64,000 bases of DNA. Source: Alkaliphilus oremlandii OhILAs (GTDB taxonomy: Bacteria > Bacillota > Clostridia > Peptostreptococcales > Natronincolaceae). Position numbers and translations under genes: made by a program. Below are positions 20,103 through 29,632 of the stretch, in pieces. The notes beneath the pieces are model-generated. The model saw only the letters and a list, made by a program, of their open reading frames with translations, was not told the origin of the DNA and searched no databases. Numbering within the stretch: the first letter of the stretch is position 1; the number at the start of each line of letters is the position of its first letter. The stretch is from positions 496,001-560,000 of the forward strand of contig NC_009922.1 of the NCBI RefSeq assembly GCF_000018325.1, written 5' to 3'.

Positions 20103-22169
20103 TTATTTTTCTGCTCTAGCACTTTCTACTACTTTATCGCTGATCATTTGAGGAACCTCTTCGTAGCGAACGAATTCCATTGTAAAGGAGCCTCTAGCCT
20201 GGGTCATGGATCTTAAGTCTGTAGCATATTTAAACATTTCGGATTGAGGAGCTTCTGCAACGACCAGCTGCATTCCTTTTGGTTGAGGCTCCATACCCAA
20301 AATTCGACCTCTTCGTTTATTTAAATCGCCCATAACATCGCCCATAAAATCTTCAGGAACTACAACTTCCACCTTTACGATAGGCTCTAAAAGAACTGGT
20401 TTTGCCGCTTCAACCCCTTTTTTAAAGGCGAGGGATGCTGCAATTTTAAAAGCCATCTCAGAGGAGTCTACATCGTGATAGGAACCATCGTACAATGTGG
20501 CTTTCAGGTTTACTACAGGATATCCTGCAAGTGCTCCAGTATCTAAACATTCCCTTAGTCCTTTTTCTACTGCAGGAATATAGGATTTAGGAACGGAACC
20601 ACCGAATATTTCTTCTGCAAATTCAAATTCACTTGCACAAGGTTCGAAACGAATCTTAACATCGCCGTATTGTCCGTGGCCACCGGATTGTTTCTTATGT
20701 TTTCCTTGTACATCAGATTTTCCTTTAATAGTTTCCCTATAGGGTACTTTAGGGTCTTTCAGATCTACATCGACACCAAATTTATTTTTCAACTTATTGG
20801 TGATTATTTTAATATGAAGCTCGCCTTGCCCATATACAAGGGTTTGTTTTGTTTCTGGATTTCTTTCAAATAAGAAGGAAGGGTCTTCCTCTGCGAGACG
20901 TTGGAGCCCGGAGCTTATTTTTTCTTCGTCTCCCTTTGCCTTCGGCTCAACACTTAAAGCAAGTTGTGGTTTTGCAAACTCAATATTACTAAATACGATT
21001 GGGTGGTTAACGCTGCATAGCGTATCACCTGTACTAGAATATTGTAATTTCGCCACAGCGCCAATATCTCCAGCAACGATTTCCTTGACTTCTATTTGAT
21101 TTTTTCCTCTCAATAAGAATAAAGAGGAGATTTTTTCTTTTTCATCTTTATTAGCATTTAATACTTCTAAGTCTGGTGTAAGTTTTCCGGAAATTACTTT
21201 GAACAAGGATATTTTACCAACATAAGGGTCTACAATGGTTTTGAATATTTGAGCAGAGAAAGGTTCGTTCGGTTCTAAAGTACGTTCTACAGTTTCTTCT
21301 GTATATGGATTGGTACCCTTCTTAGAAGGCATATCCATTGGCGATGGGGAATAATCTATTAACATATCGAGTAGGGTATGAGTACCTATATTTTTAGAGG
21401 AAGCTCCACAAATAACAGGAACAATGTCACCGTTAATTACACCTTTTCTTAGACCTTCTTGGATTTCCTTTTCTGTAAAGGTTTCCCCAGCGAAGAATTT
21501 TTCTAATAGGGCTTCATCACTTTCTGCAACAGACTCTATGAGCATTTCTCTGATTGCTTCAGCCTCGGATAATAATTCTGGTGGAATTGGTTTTTCCACG
21601 CAATCTTTGCCTGTATATTCTCTTGCAATCATTTTTACAACGTTAATATTTCCAATAAAATTTTCATTGGCTCCTAATGGAATTTGGAAGGGCGCAATTT
21701 TTTTTCCGAATTTTTCCCTTAAGTCACTTAACACTTTGTCAAAATTTGCATTTTCACGATCCATTTTATTAACAAATATAAATCTAGGCTTACTACTATC
21801 TGCTAAAAGATCCCATGATTTTTCTGTACCTACTTCAATACCACTTGTAGCGTCCACTAGTATTACTGCTCCACCAGCAGCCTTCAAGGCACTTTGAACC
21901 TCACCAATGAAGTCAAAATATCCAGGGGTGTCTAGAAGGTTAATTTTGTGATTGTGCCATTCTACAGGGATTATGGATGTTCCGATGGAGATACTTCTTG
22001 AAACTTCTTCTTTATCAAAATCGGATACGGTATTGCCATCTTCAACTCTGCCCATTCGATTAGTTAATTTTGCCGAAAATAGAACTGCCTCTGTTAATGT
22101 TGTTTTACCACAACCTCCATGTCCTAAAAAAGCAATGTTTCTAATTTGGTCAGCTTGATACCCTTTCAT
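20103..22169 (-). CDS. EF-G-like translational GTPase (FusA2 type)
   Basis: A 688-residue EF-G paralogue with the whole EF-G domain order: GTPase, domain II, and domains III-V ending in a FTMEFVRYEEVP segment. The P-loop is GHGGCGKTTL instead of the AHIDAGKTTT of the true EF-G encoded at 59.5 kb. The switch II motif is DTPGYFDF, so the usual catalytic His after DTPG is Tyr. NKMD is intact. GAGGAGG and seven bases precede the ATG whose first base is 22169. It resembles EF-G-2/FusA2 proteins, whose role is unsettled, and is transcribed alone. Confidence 0.85.
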   Translation of the reverse strand: MKGYQADQIRNIAFLGHGGCGKTTLTEAVLFSAKLTNRMGRVEDGNTVSDFDKEEVSRSISIGTSIIPVEWHNHKINLLDTPGYFDFIGEVQSALKAAGGAVILVDATSGIEVGTEKSWDLLADSSKPRFIFVNKMDRENANFDKVLSDLREKFGKKIAPFQIPLGANENFIGNINVVKMIAREYTGKDCVEKPIPPELLSEAEAIREMLIESVAESDEALLEKFFAGETFTEKEIQEGLRKGVINGDIVPVICGASSKNIGTHTLLDMLIDYSPSPMDMPSKKGTNPYTEETVERTLEPNEPFSAQIFKTIVDPYVGKISLFKVISGKLTPDLEVLNANKDEKEKISSLFLLRGKNQIEVKEIVAGDIGAVAKLQYSSTGDTLCSVNHPIVFSNIEFAKPQLALSVEPKAKGDEEKISSGLQRLAEEDPSFLFERNPETKQTLVYGQGELHIKIITNKLKNKFGVDVDLKDPKVPYRETIKGKSDVQGKHKKQSGGHGQYGDVKIRFEPCASEFEFAEEIFGGSVPKSYIPAVEKGLRECLDTGALAGYPVVNLKATLYDGSYHDVDSSEMAFKIAASLAFKKGVEAAKPVLLEPIVKVEVVVPEDFMGDVMGDLNKRRGRILGMEPQPKGMQLVVAEAPQSEMFKYATDLRSMTQARGSFTMEFVRYEEVPQMISDKVVESARAEK

Positions 22170-22565
22170 GTCACTTCCTCCTCGCAATTTATGTAATAGA
22201 TTTTAGATTTATTAAAATATTCTATATTTTTAATGAAAGTCCTCTTTAATTTTTTAAAAAAATTTCAGAACTTACTTTTATTACAAACCATAATCAGGAA
22301 AGCTTGATAATAAAATAGCAATTTATTTCAAAAAAATTAACCGGGTGTTATAAATTTAAATAGTTAGGGTATATAAATATACGGAGGAAATGTAGAAAAT
22401 ATGCTGATATTTTGAAGTAACTCCTTAAATCCATAGAAAACTCAGGAAAACTCTTAGAGATTGTATTTGTAAGAAAAACCAAGATTATTTATAATATTGC
22501 CAAATTGAAACATAATATAGGTAGTTCATTCGATAATTCGATTCAATCTGATTGGAGGGGATGAA
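22170..22565. other. Divergent intergenic region before mcsA
   Basis: About 400 AT-rich bases between two divergent genes. A TATAAT box at about 22489 could serve mcsA, but its -35 is weak. I find no ctsR gene and no direct GGTCAAA heptamer pair (the CtsR operator) in this stretch. Confidence 0.5.
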
Positions 22566-23072
22566 ATGCTTTGTGACGACTGTAAAAATAAAGAAGCAAA
22601 TGTACATGTAACAAAAATCATCAATGGAAAAAAACAAGAGAAAAATTTGTGTGAGGATTGTGCAAGGAAAAATGAAAAAACAAACTTTGAGAATAACTTT
22701 TCTATGCCGAATTTTTTAACGAGCCTATTGGAGGGCAATCTTGGGTTTAATATGGATTACAAAGAGGATAAGAGATGTCCACAGTGTAATGCTACCTATG
22801 AAGATTACAAGAGAAGCGGTAGATTAGGATGTGGTGTGTGCTACGAAACTTTTTCAGATATGTTGTTACCGCTCATTCGAAAGATACAAGGAAGTACGAA
22901 GCATGGTGGTAAGATCCCTAAAAAGTCTGGAGCTGTTATTCGATTGAAAAATGAACTAAAAGCATCCAAGGCGAAGCTGCAACAATTAATTATGCAAGAA
23001 GAGTTTGAAGAGGCAGCGAAGATAAGAGATGAAATCAGAACTCTTGAGGGAGAAATTAATAAGGGAATTTAG
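22566..23072 (+). CDS. mcsA: McsA-like zinc-finger protein with UVR motif
   Basis: 168 residues with four CXXC pairs (CDDC, CEDC, CPQC, CGVC) that should bind zinc. A C-terminal UVR motif, EEFEEAAKIRDEIRTLE, lies at about residues 144-160. McsA activates the arginine kinase McsB and helps ClpC in stress proteolysis. TGGAGGGG precedes the ATG. It ends 10 bases before mcsB. The usual first gene of this operon, ctsR, is absent upstream. Confidence 0.92.
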   Translation: MLCDDCKNKEANVHVTKIINGKKQEKNLCEDCARKNEKTNFENNFSMPNFLTSLLEGNLGFNMDYKEDKRCPQCNATYEDYKRSGRLGCGVCYETFSDMLLPLIRKIQGSTKHGGKIPKKSGAVIRLKNELKASKAKLQQLIMQEEFEEAAKIRDEIRTLEGEINKGI

Positions 23073-23082
23073 GAGGGATACT

Positions 23083-24105
23083 ATGCCGAAATGGGTCAAA
23101 GAGATCGGTCCAGAATCAGATATTGCGATCAGCAGTCGTATTCGCATGGCACGGAATATAGAATCAATGCCATTTCCCAATGATTTAAATGAAGCGCAGT
23201 CTAAAAATATTTTGGAGATGGTACACCATACGATAACCAATGCAAATTCCTCTTTTAAAAAGGAATTTGAACTGATTGAGATGAATAGACAAGACAAAAT
23301 AGAACGATTGAATTACATAGAGAAGCATTTAATTAGTCCTGCGCTCGCCCAAAATACGACAGGTGGTGCAGCACTGATCAATAAAGAAGAAACCATCAGT
23401 ATTATGGTGAATGAAGAAGATCATATTCGAATTCAATGCTTGTTGCCAGGCTTACAATTGACGGAATGCTTAGATCTAGGAAACAAAATAGATGATTTGC
23501 TAGAGGAGAGTATTCGGTATAGTTTTGATGAGAACTTAGGTTATTTAACATCCTGTCCAACCAATGTAGGAACAGGTGTGAGAGCTTCTGTCATGCTTCA
23601 TTTGCCGGCACTGAGCTTAACGGGCTATATCAATGGCGTATTTAATGTGGCAAGTAAAATTGGCTTAGCTGTCCGAGGCATCTATGGGGAAGGGAGTCAG
23701 TATACTGGAAATATTTATCAGATTTCCAATCAGATCACACTGGGGCCACCGGAAGAAGAGCTGGTAAGTACCCTGCACGATGTAACGATGCAAATCATAC
23801 AGAACGAAAGAGCCGTAAGAGAACATCTGCTGGCAAGCAAAAATATAGAGCTATCCGATAGAGTCTTTAGAGCCTATGGTATTCTAAAGAGTGCAAGGCT
23901 ATTGACTTCTACTGAGGCGATGCAGTTAATTTCTGATTTAAGACTAGGCGTTAATTTAAATTTAATTCAGGATGTTTCAATTGAAAAGATTAATGAATTG
24001 ATGGTAACGATACAACCAGGCTACTTACAGAAATATTTTAATTCTGATTTATCTGGTATTGAAAGAGATATAAAAAGGGCACAATTAGTAAGAGAAACGT
24101 TATAG
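23083..24105 (+). CDS. mcsB: Protein-arginine kinase McsB
   Basis: A 340-residue guanidino-phosphotransferase. It phosphorylates arginines and so marks proteins for ClpC-ClpP. SSRIRMARN near residue 18 is the nucleotide-binding signature, and TSCPTNVGTG near residue 165 carries the catalytic Cys. AGGAGGG at 23071-23077 fixes ATG 23083; the longer upstream frame overlaps mcsA and is rejected. It lies between its activator mcsA and its effector clpC. Confidence 0.95.
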   Translation: MPKWVKEIGPESDIAISSRIRMARNIESMPFPNDLNEAQSKNILEMVHHTITNANSSFKKEFELIEMNRQDKIERLNYIEKHLISPALAQNTTGGAALINKEETISIMVNEEDHIRIQCLLPGLQLTECLDLGNKIDDLLEESIRYSFDENLGYLTSCPTNVGTGVRASVMLHLPALSLTGYINGVFNVASKIGLAVRGIYGEGSQYTGNIYQISNQITLGPPEEELVSTLHDVTMQIIQNERAVREHLLASKNIELSDRVFRAYGILKSARLLTSTEAMQLISDLRLGVNLNLIQDVSIEKINELMVTIQPGYLQKYFNSDLSGIERDIKRAQLVRETL

Positions 24106-24135
24106 AAATATCAGTACGATTGAGGAGGGAACTAT

Positions 24136-26577
24136 ATGGCCATGTTTGGAAGATTTACAGAAAGAGCCCAAAGAGTGATTACCCTATCCCAACAGATTGC
24201 TCAGCAATTAGGTCATAGCTACGTAGGGACAGAGCATCTATTATTGGGATTGGTTCGAGAAGAAGAGGGGATTGCTGCAAAGGCATTGAAGAATTTAGGT
24301 GTAGAGGTAGAGGATATACAGCAGATTATCGTACAGTCCATCGGTGTTGGAAATAAACCTGTAGAACTGTTGGGATATACACCACGAACCAAGAAGGTTT
24401 TTGAATTGAGTGTTGCTGAGGCAAGAAATCTGAACCATAATTATGTAGGAACAGAGCATTTACTATTGGGGTTAATCAGCGAAGGCGATGGCATTGCATC
24501 GAAAATTTTAGTACAGCTAGGGGTAAATCTACAGAATGTAAGAGAAGCGGTATTGAAGCTGTTAAACAGCAATAGTTCAGCATCCAACGCTAAGAATTAT
24601 ACGGCAAGCAGCGACAAAGAAACACCGACCCTCAATCAATTTGGTAGGGATCTGAACGATCTGGCAAGGGAAGGAAAAATTGACCCTGTCATAGGAAGAA
24701 GCAAGGAAATCGATCGTGTTATACAGGTTTTAAGCCGTAGAACAAAGAACAACCCTTGCCTCATTGGAGAACCAGGTGTAGGGAAGACTGCTGTTGCAGA
24801 AGGATTAGCTCAGCAAATCGTAGAAGGGAATGTTCCAGATATATTGAAGGATAAAAGAGTGGTGACCCTAGATCTAGCTTCTATGGTGGCGGGAGCAAAA
24901 TACAGAGGTGAATTTGAAGACCGATTAAAAAAGGTCATGGAGGAAATACGATCCGTAGATAATGTAATTTTATTTATAGATGAAATGCATACCATTATCG
25001 GAGCAGGTGCCGCAGAGGGTGCAATCGATGCTGCCAACATTTTAAAGCCCGCATTGGCTCGAGGTGAAATGCAGGTCATCGGTGCGACCACATTAAATGA
25101 ATACCGAAAGCATATTGAAAAGGATGCTGCATTGGAGAGAAGGTTCCAGCCAATTACCGTGGAAGAACCAAGCATCGAAGATGCGATTCGAATACTGGAA
25201 GGACTAAGAGATAAATATGAAGCCCACCATGGGGTTAAGATTACAGACGAAGCTTTAAAGGCAGCAGTAGAGCTCTCAGCACGATATATTACGGACCGAT
25301 TTTTACCAGATAAAGCAATCGACTTAATCGATGAAGCAGCATCGAAGGTTAAAATATTTACCGTAACCACACCGCCGGATTTAAGGGATTTAGAAGAGCG
25401 ATTAGAGAAGCTTTCTAATGAGAAGGAAGAAGCCATCAGCGTACAGGACTTTGAAAGAGCTGCCAAACTGAGAGATGAGGAAAAACAAACGAAGGAGGCG
25501 CTGGCAGAGAGAAAGAATGATGTCAATAAAAGGCATAAAGATGCCATCGTTTCAAGCGAAGAAATCGCTAATATTGTATCAGATTGGACAGGAGTGCCTG
25601 TAAGGAGGCTACAACAGGGAGAATCTGAAAAGCTATTGAATATGGAAGAAATTCTTCACAACAGAGTCATCGGTCAAGAAGAGGCTGTAAAGTCCATAGC
25701 GAGGGCCATCAGAAGAGCTAGAGTTGGGCTCAAGGACCCGAAAAGGCCCATTGGATCCTTCATATTCTTAGGACCGACCGGTGTTGGAAAAACAGAACTA
25801 TCCAAGGCATTGGCAGAATCCATGTTTGGAAATGAAGATGATATGATTCGAATTGATATGTCGGAGTATATGGAAAAGCATACGGTTTCAAGGCTGATTG
25901 GTTCTCCTCCAGGGTATGTAGGCTTCGATGAGGGCGGACAACTGACAGAGAAGGTTAGAAGAAAGCCTTATTCCGTTGTCCTATTTGATGAAATAGAAAA
26001 GGCTCATCCCGATGTATTTAATATATTGTTGCAGATCCTAGACGATGGACGGCTAACGGATGCACAAGGTCGAACTGTGGATTTTAAGAATACGGTCATT
26101 ATCATGACTTCTAACGTAGGTGCCCACACCATTAAGAAGCAGAAGATCTTAGGCTTTGCTGCCAGTCAAGAAGAATCTGCTCAAAATGAATATGAAAAAA
26201 TGAAAGAAAATATTATGGATGAATTGAGAAGAACCTTTAGACCAGAGTTCTTGAACCGAATCGATGATATTATTGTATTCCATGGATTGGAAAGAGAGGA
26301 CATTGGTAAGATCGTGGATCTACTACTGGTGGATTTAAAGAGCAGACTAAAGGCTCTAGAGATTGATCTTGAAATCAGCGAAGAAGCAAAGAACTATATT
26401 GCAGATAAGGGGTTTGACCCACAATTCGGAGCAAGGCCACTAAAACGAGAGATACAGAGAACTGTGGAAAATCAATTATCAGAAGAACTATTAAGAGGTA
26501 GTATAAAAGCAGGAAGTACAGTTTTAGTAGATCTGTCCGATGGTAAGATTGTCATTCGGCCGAAGGTAGGTCTATAG
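24136..26577 (+). CDS. clpC: ATP-dependent Clp protease ATPase ClpC
   Basis: An 813-residue Hsp100 unfoldase. Two N-terminal Clp repeats (about residues 1-145) bind adaptors or phospho-arginine. AAA domain 1 has GEPGVGKT near 217. The middle region has a UVR-like EEAISVQDFERAAKLRDEE, and AAA domain 2 has GPTGVGKTE near 552. It feeds substrates to ClpP. GAGGAGGG precedes ATG 24136. It is the last gene of the mcsA-mcsB-clpC operon and is followed by a terminator. Confidence 0.97.
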   Translation: MAMFGRFTERAQRVITLSQQIAQQLGHSYVGTEHLLLGLVREEEGIAAKALKNLGVEVEDIQQIIVQSIGVGNKPVELLGYTPRTKKVFELSVAEARNLNHNYVGTEHLLLGLISEGDGIASKILVQLGVNLQNVREAVLKLLNSNSSASNAKNYTASSDKETPTLNQFGRDLNDLAREGKIDPVIGRSKEIDRVIQVLSRRTKNNPCLIGEPGVGKTAVAEGLAQQIVEGNVPDILKDKRVVTLDLASMVAGAKYRGEFEDRLKKVMEEIRSVDNVILFIDEMHTIIGAGAAEGAIDAANILKPALARGEMQVIGATTLNEYRKHIEKDAALERRFQPITVEEPSIEDAIRILEGLRDKYEAHHGVKITDEALKAAVELSARYITDRFLPDKAIDLIDEAASKVKIFTVTTPPDLRDLEERLEKLSNEKEEAISVQDFERAAKLRDEEKQTKEALAERKNDVNKRHKDAIVSSEEIANIVSDWTGVPVRRLQQGESEKLLNMEEILHNRVIGQEEAVKSIARAIRRARVGLKDPKRPIGSFIFLGPTGVGKTELSKALAESMFGNEDDMIRIDMSEYMEKHTVSRLIGSPPGYVGFDEGGQLTEKVRRKPYSVVLFDEIEKAHPDVFNILLQILDDGRLTDAQGRTVDFKNTVIIMTSNVGAHTIKKQKILGFAASQEESAQNEYEKMKENIMDELRRTFRPEFLNRIDDIIVFHGLEREDIGKIVDLLLVDLKSRLKALEIDLEISEEAKNYIADKGFDPQFGARPLKREIQRTVENQLSEELLRGSIKAGSTVLVDLSDGKIVIRPKVGL

Positions 26578-26603
26578 AGCCAATAATAAAATAGAGGATG
26601 AAT

Positions 26604-26648
26604 AAAAGCAAACCGACCATAGTTTTAATTTGGAACGGTTTGCTTTTT
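26604..26648 (+). terminator. Terminator after clpC
   Basis: AAAGCAAACCG pairs with CGGTTTGCTTT around a 20-base loop and ends in five T residues. Confidence 0.88.
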
Positions 26649-26706
26649 AACGACTTCACGATATGCTACAATAGATAGATATAAGAAAATAGAAGCAGGT
26701 GAATCT

Positions 26707-28077
26707 ATGGCAAAGATTAAAAGTAAATTTGTGTGTCAAGAATGTGGGTATGAAAGTGTAAAGTGGCTTGGGAAATGTCCGGGATGCAATAATTGGAATA
26801 CCATGGAGGAGGAGATGCTGGAGAGCAAAAAGGATTTTAAGCGTTCACCAACCATTGTCAGCCAATCGAAGCCCCAGCCAATTAAGGAAGTAAAGTCTGG
26901 GGCCTATGAGCGATATGACACTCAAATTAATGAACTCAATAGGGTTTTAGGCGGCGGTTTAGTCAAGGGATCCTTGACTTTAATCACAGGGGAACCGGGA
27001 ATCGGAAAATCTACCCTGATATTACAGGCCAGTAGCACCATTGCAAACCGGTATGGAAAAACGCTATATGTATCGGGGGAGGAATCAGAAGAGCAGATTA
27101 AAATGAGAGGAGAACGATTGAACTCACTTTCTGACGATTTGTACATCGTTTCTGAAACCAATGTGGATGTGATTGAGAAGTATATTGAAGAGTATGCGCC
27201 CGTATTCATCATCATCGATTCCATTCAAACTTTGTTTAAGGAGGATCTTTCTTCGGCGCCGGGCAGTGTATCCCAAGTGAAAGAATGTGCTAATAATTTA
27301 ATGAGAATTGGTAAATCTAAGAATATTCCCATGTTCATTGTAGCCCATGTAACGAAACAGGGAGAACTAGCAGGTCCAAGGGTTTTAGAGCATATGGTTG
27401 ACACTGTATTGCATTTTGAAGGTGAAAGAACTCAAGAGTTTCGGATACTGAGGGCTTTAAAAAATAGATTTGGAACCACCAGCGAAATTGGTGTTTTTGA
27501 AATGAGAGAAGAAGGATTGGTTGAAGTCAGCAACCCATCCGCCATGTTCTTAGAATCTTTAAGCACGGAGGCGGAAGGGGCCATTGTGGTTGTGACCGTA
27601 GAGGGAACGAGACCTCTTTTGGTGGAAATACAAGCTTTAGTTGCACCTACCAATGCAGGGTTTCCACGGCGCGCTGCTGTAGGGATTGATATCAATCGAT
27701 TGAATTTGATTATTGCAGTTTTAGAGAAGAAAATAGGACTGCCTTTGATGAATCAAGATATTTATGTCAATGTGGTAGGGGGATTAAAGCTAGAAGGCAC
27801 CTCGGCAGATTTGGGTGTTGCTATGGCCATCTACTCCAGTATGAGAGGAATTCCAATCGCTTCTAGAGCAATGGTGGTCATGGGAGAGATCAGCTTAACT
27901 GGTGAGCTAAGACCCATCAGCCATTTGGAGAAAATGCTAAAGGAAGCAGAAAAAATGGGCTTTACCCGTTCTGTGATACCACAGAAAAATAAGTTTAAGT
28001 TCGATGGGATTCATATGAAATGTAAAGGTGTGGATACTTTGAAGGATGCTTTGGAGATGCTAACATTGCATAATTAA
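26707..28077 (+). CDS. radA: DNA repair protein RadA
   Basis: A 456-residue RecA-like DnaB-type helicase that promotes branch migration in recombination. A C4 zinc finger (CQECG and CPGCN) occupies residues 10-30. Walker A GEPGIGKST is near residue 96, the RadA-specific KNRFG motif near 254, and a Lon-like domain fills the last 150 residues. Its TACAAT -10 box lies just after the clpC terminator; the -35 is weak. disA follows 109 bases downstream, the usual pairing. Confidence 0.96.
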   Translation: MAKIKSKFVCQECGYESVKWLGKCPGCNNWNTMEEEMLESKKDFKRSPTIVSQSKPQPIKEVKSGAYERYDTQINELNRVLGGGLVKGSLTLITGEPGIGKSTLILQASSTIANRYGKTLYVSGEESEEQIKMRGERLNSLSDDLYIVSETNVDVIEKYIEEYAPVFIIIDSIQTLFKEDLSSAPGSVSQVKECANNLMRIGKSKNIPMFIVAHVTKQGELAGPRVLEHMVDTVLHFEGERTQEFRILRALKNRFGTTSEIGVFEMREEGLVEVSNPSAMFLESLSTEAEGAIVVVTVEGTRPLLVEIQALVAPTNAGFPRRAAVGIDINRLNLIIAVLEKKIGLPLMNQDIYVNVVGGLKLEGTSADLGVAMAIYSSMRGIPIASRAMVVMGEISLTGELRPISHLEKMLKEAEKMGFTRSVIPQKNKFKFDGIHMKCKGVDTLKDALEMLTLHN

Positions 28078-28186
28078 ATATAGAAAGCTGAAATTTTGTA
28101 GATTAATTGGAAAAATAATGTTAAAATTATTAAGGTTCGTAGGTTCGTAAGGTTATCGTAAAAGCAGGGTAAGGGAGGAAACATTT

Positions 28187-29263
28187 TTGAAGGAACCACG
28201 CATAGAAGAAATGCAGTTACTTGACACCATTAAGATGGTAGCACCGGGAACTCCTTTAAGAGAGGGATTAGAGAATGTGTTAAGGGCAAAAACTGGAGCG
28301 CTGATTGTCATCGGAGATAGTGAAGATGTGAGAAGTATGATCGATGGGGGATTTGCCATCAATGTGGACTTTTCTCCAGCGTATTTATATGAGTTATGCA
28401 AAATGGATGGTGCAATTGTTTTAAGCAGCGACAGTAAAAAAATATTATATGCCAACACACAGATCATGACAGATCCGTCTATCTCTTCGGCTGAAACAGG
28501 CACACGTCATAGAACTGCTGAAAGAGTGGCAAAGGCAACTGGTCAAGTGGTTGTTTCAATTTCTCAGAGAAGAAATATCATTACATTATATCGAGGGTAC
28601 AGTAAATACATCATACAGGATACCAACAAGATTTTAACAAAGGCCAATCAGGCGATACAGACTCTGGAAAAATATAAGTCTGTGCTGGATCAAGCCATGA
28701 TCAACTTAAGTGCATTGGAGTTTGAAGACTTAGTTACAGTTTACGATGTATGTACTGTGATCCAAAGAACAGAAATGGTCGTAAAGGTTGTTCAAGAAAT
28801 AGAGAAATATATTTATGAGCTGGGAAACGAAGGTCGATTAGTGAGCATGCAGATGAAGGAATTGGTGGCCAATGTTGTGGAAGATGGAAGACTTGTTGTG
28901 AAGGATTATATGATCCATTTAGACGCTGAAGAATCGAATATCCATAAGGTTCTGAGGGGATTATCTTCAGAGGATTTATTGGATCTTTCTTCCATTGCGA
29001 AGATACTGGGCTATGGCTCTAATATGAATGCCTTAGATATTTCTGTATCTCCAAGGGGATATCGGATTTTAAATAAAATACCGAGATTACCTTTAACTGT
29101 AATTGATAACTTATTAAAGCAATTTATCAGCTTCCAAAAGATCCTGAAAGCTTCTACAGAACAACTAGACGATGTAGATGGCATTGGAGAGGCAAGAGCA
29201 AGGGCCATTAAAGATGGATTGAGAAGATTACAGGAGCAGGTGCTTTTGGACCGTCATATATAA
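28187..29263 (+). CDS. disA: Diadenylate cyclase / DNA integrity scanning protein
   Basis: 358 residues. The N-terminal DAC domain makes c-di-AMP from two ATP; DGAIVLSSD near residue 84 and GTRHRTAER near 104 are the catalytic DGA and RHR motifs. The middle is helical, and the C-terminal helix-hairpin-helix (DVDGIGEARARAI) binds branched DNA. The start is TTG 28187 with GGGAGG at 28173-28178. It is coupled to radA, which is known to restrain DisA in Bacillus. The 109-base gap before it contains short GGTTCGTA repeats. Confidence 0.96.
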   Translation: MKEPRIEEMQLLDTIKMVAPGTPLREGLENVLRAKTGALIVIGDSEDVRSMIDGGFAINVDFSPAYLYELCKMDGAIVLSSDSKKILYANTQIMTDPSISSAETGTRHRTAERVAKATGQVVVSISQRRNIITLYRGYSKYIIQDTNKILTKANQAIQTLEKYKSVLDQAMINLSALEFEDLVTVYDVCTVIQRTEMVVKVVQEIEKYIYELGNEGRLVSMQMKELVANVVEDGRLVVKDYMIHLDAEESNIHKVLRGLSSEDLLDLSSIAKILGYGSNMNALDISVSPRGYRILNKIPRLPLTVIDNLLKQFISFQKILKASTEQLDDVDGIGEARARAIKDGLRRLQEQVLLDRHI

Positions 29264-29268
29264 ACAGA

Positions 29269-29317
29269 AAAAGTGATGAAGAATGGACTGAACCATTTCT
29301 ACATCACTTTATTTTTT
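29269..29317 (+). terminator. Terminator after disA
   Basis: AAAGTGATG pairs with CATCACTTT, with an inner AATGG/CCATT pairing, and the stem is followed by ATTTTTT. The first repeat unit of the tandem array begins directly at the end of the T-run. Confidence 0.9.
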
Positions 29318-29632
29318 GAGCACTTGAAACGCTAAGTTCTATCTAGAGTTGAGTACCACATAAAGGTTGTGGCCTAAGCAAACAAATTTTATTTTGAGCA
29401 CTTGAAACGCTAAGTTCTATTTAGAGTTGAGTGCGACATAAAGTTTGTGAGCCTAAGCAAACAAATTTTATTTTGAGCACTTGAAACGCTAAGTTCTATT
29501 TAGAGTTGAGTGCGACATAAAGTTTGTGAGCCTAAGCAAACAAATTTTATTTTGAGCACTTGAAACGCTAAGTTCTATCTAGAGTTGAGTGCGACATAAA
29601 GTTTGTGAGCCCAAGCGAACAAATTTTATTTT
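29318..29632 (+). repeat. Tandem array of four 78-79 bp structured repeats
   Basis: Units start at 29318, 29396, 29475 and 29554 and end at about 29632. Each begins GAGCACTTGAAACGC and ends ACAAATTTTATTTT. Units 2 to 4 are almost identical; unit 1 differs in the middle (GAGTACCACATAAAGG instead of GAGTGCGACATAAAGT). Each can fold as hairpin 1 (GCACTTGA with an inner CTAA/TTAG pairing) and hairpin 2 (GTTTG/CAAAC, or GTTTG/CGAAC in unit 4). The last unit runs into the stop codon of the convergent minus-strand gene. Confidence 0.95.

Noticed and set aside
24810..25547. 245-codon minus-strand ORF inside clpC
   Set aside because: A Ser/Ala-rich antisense shadow of a strongly conserved gene, without a ribosome-binding site.
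29318..29632. CRISPR array
   Set aside because: The four units are contiguous 78-79 bp repeats with no unique spacers, and no cas gene is nearby.
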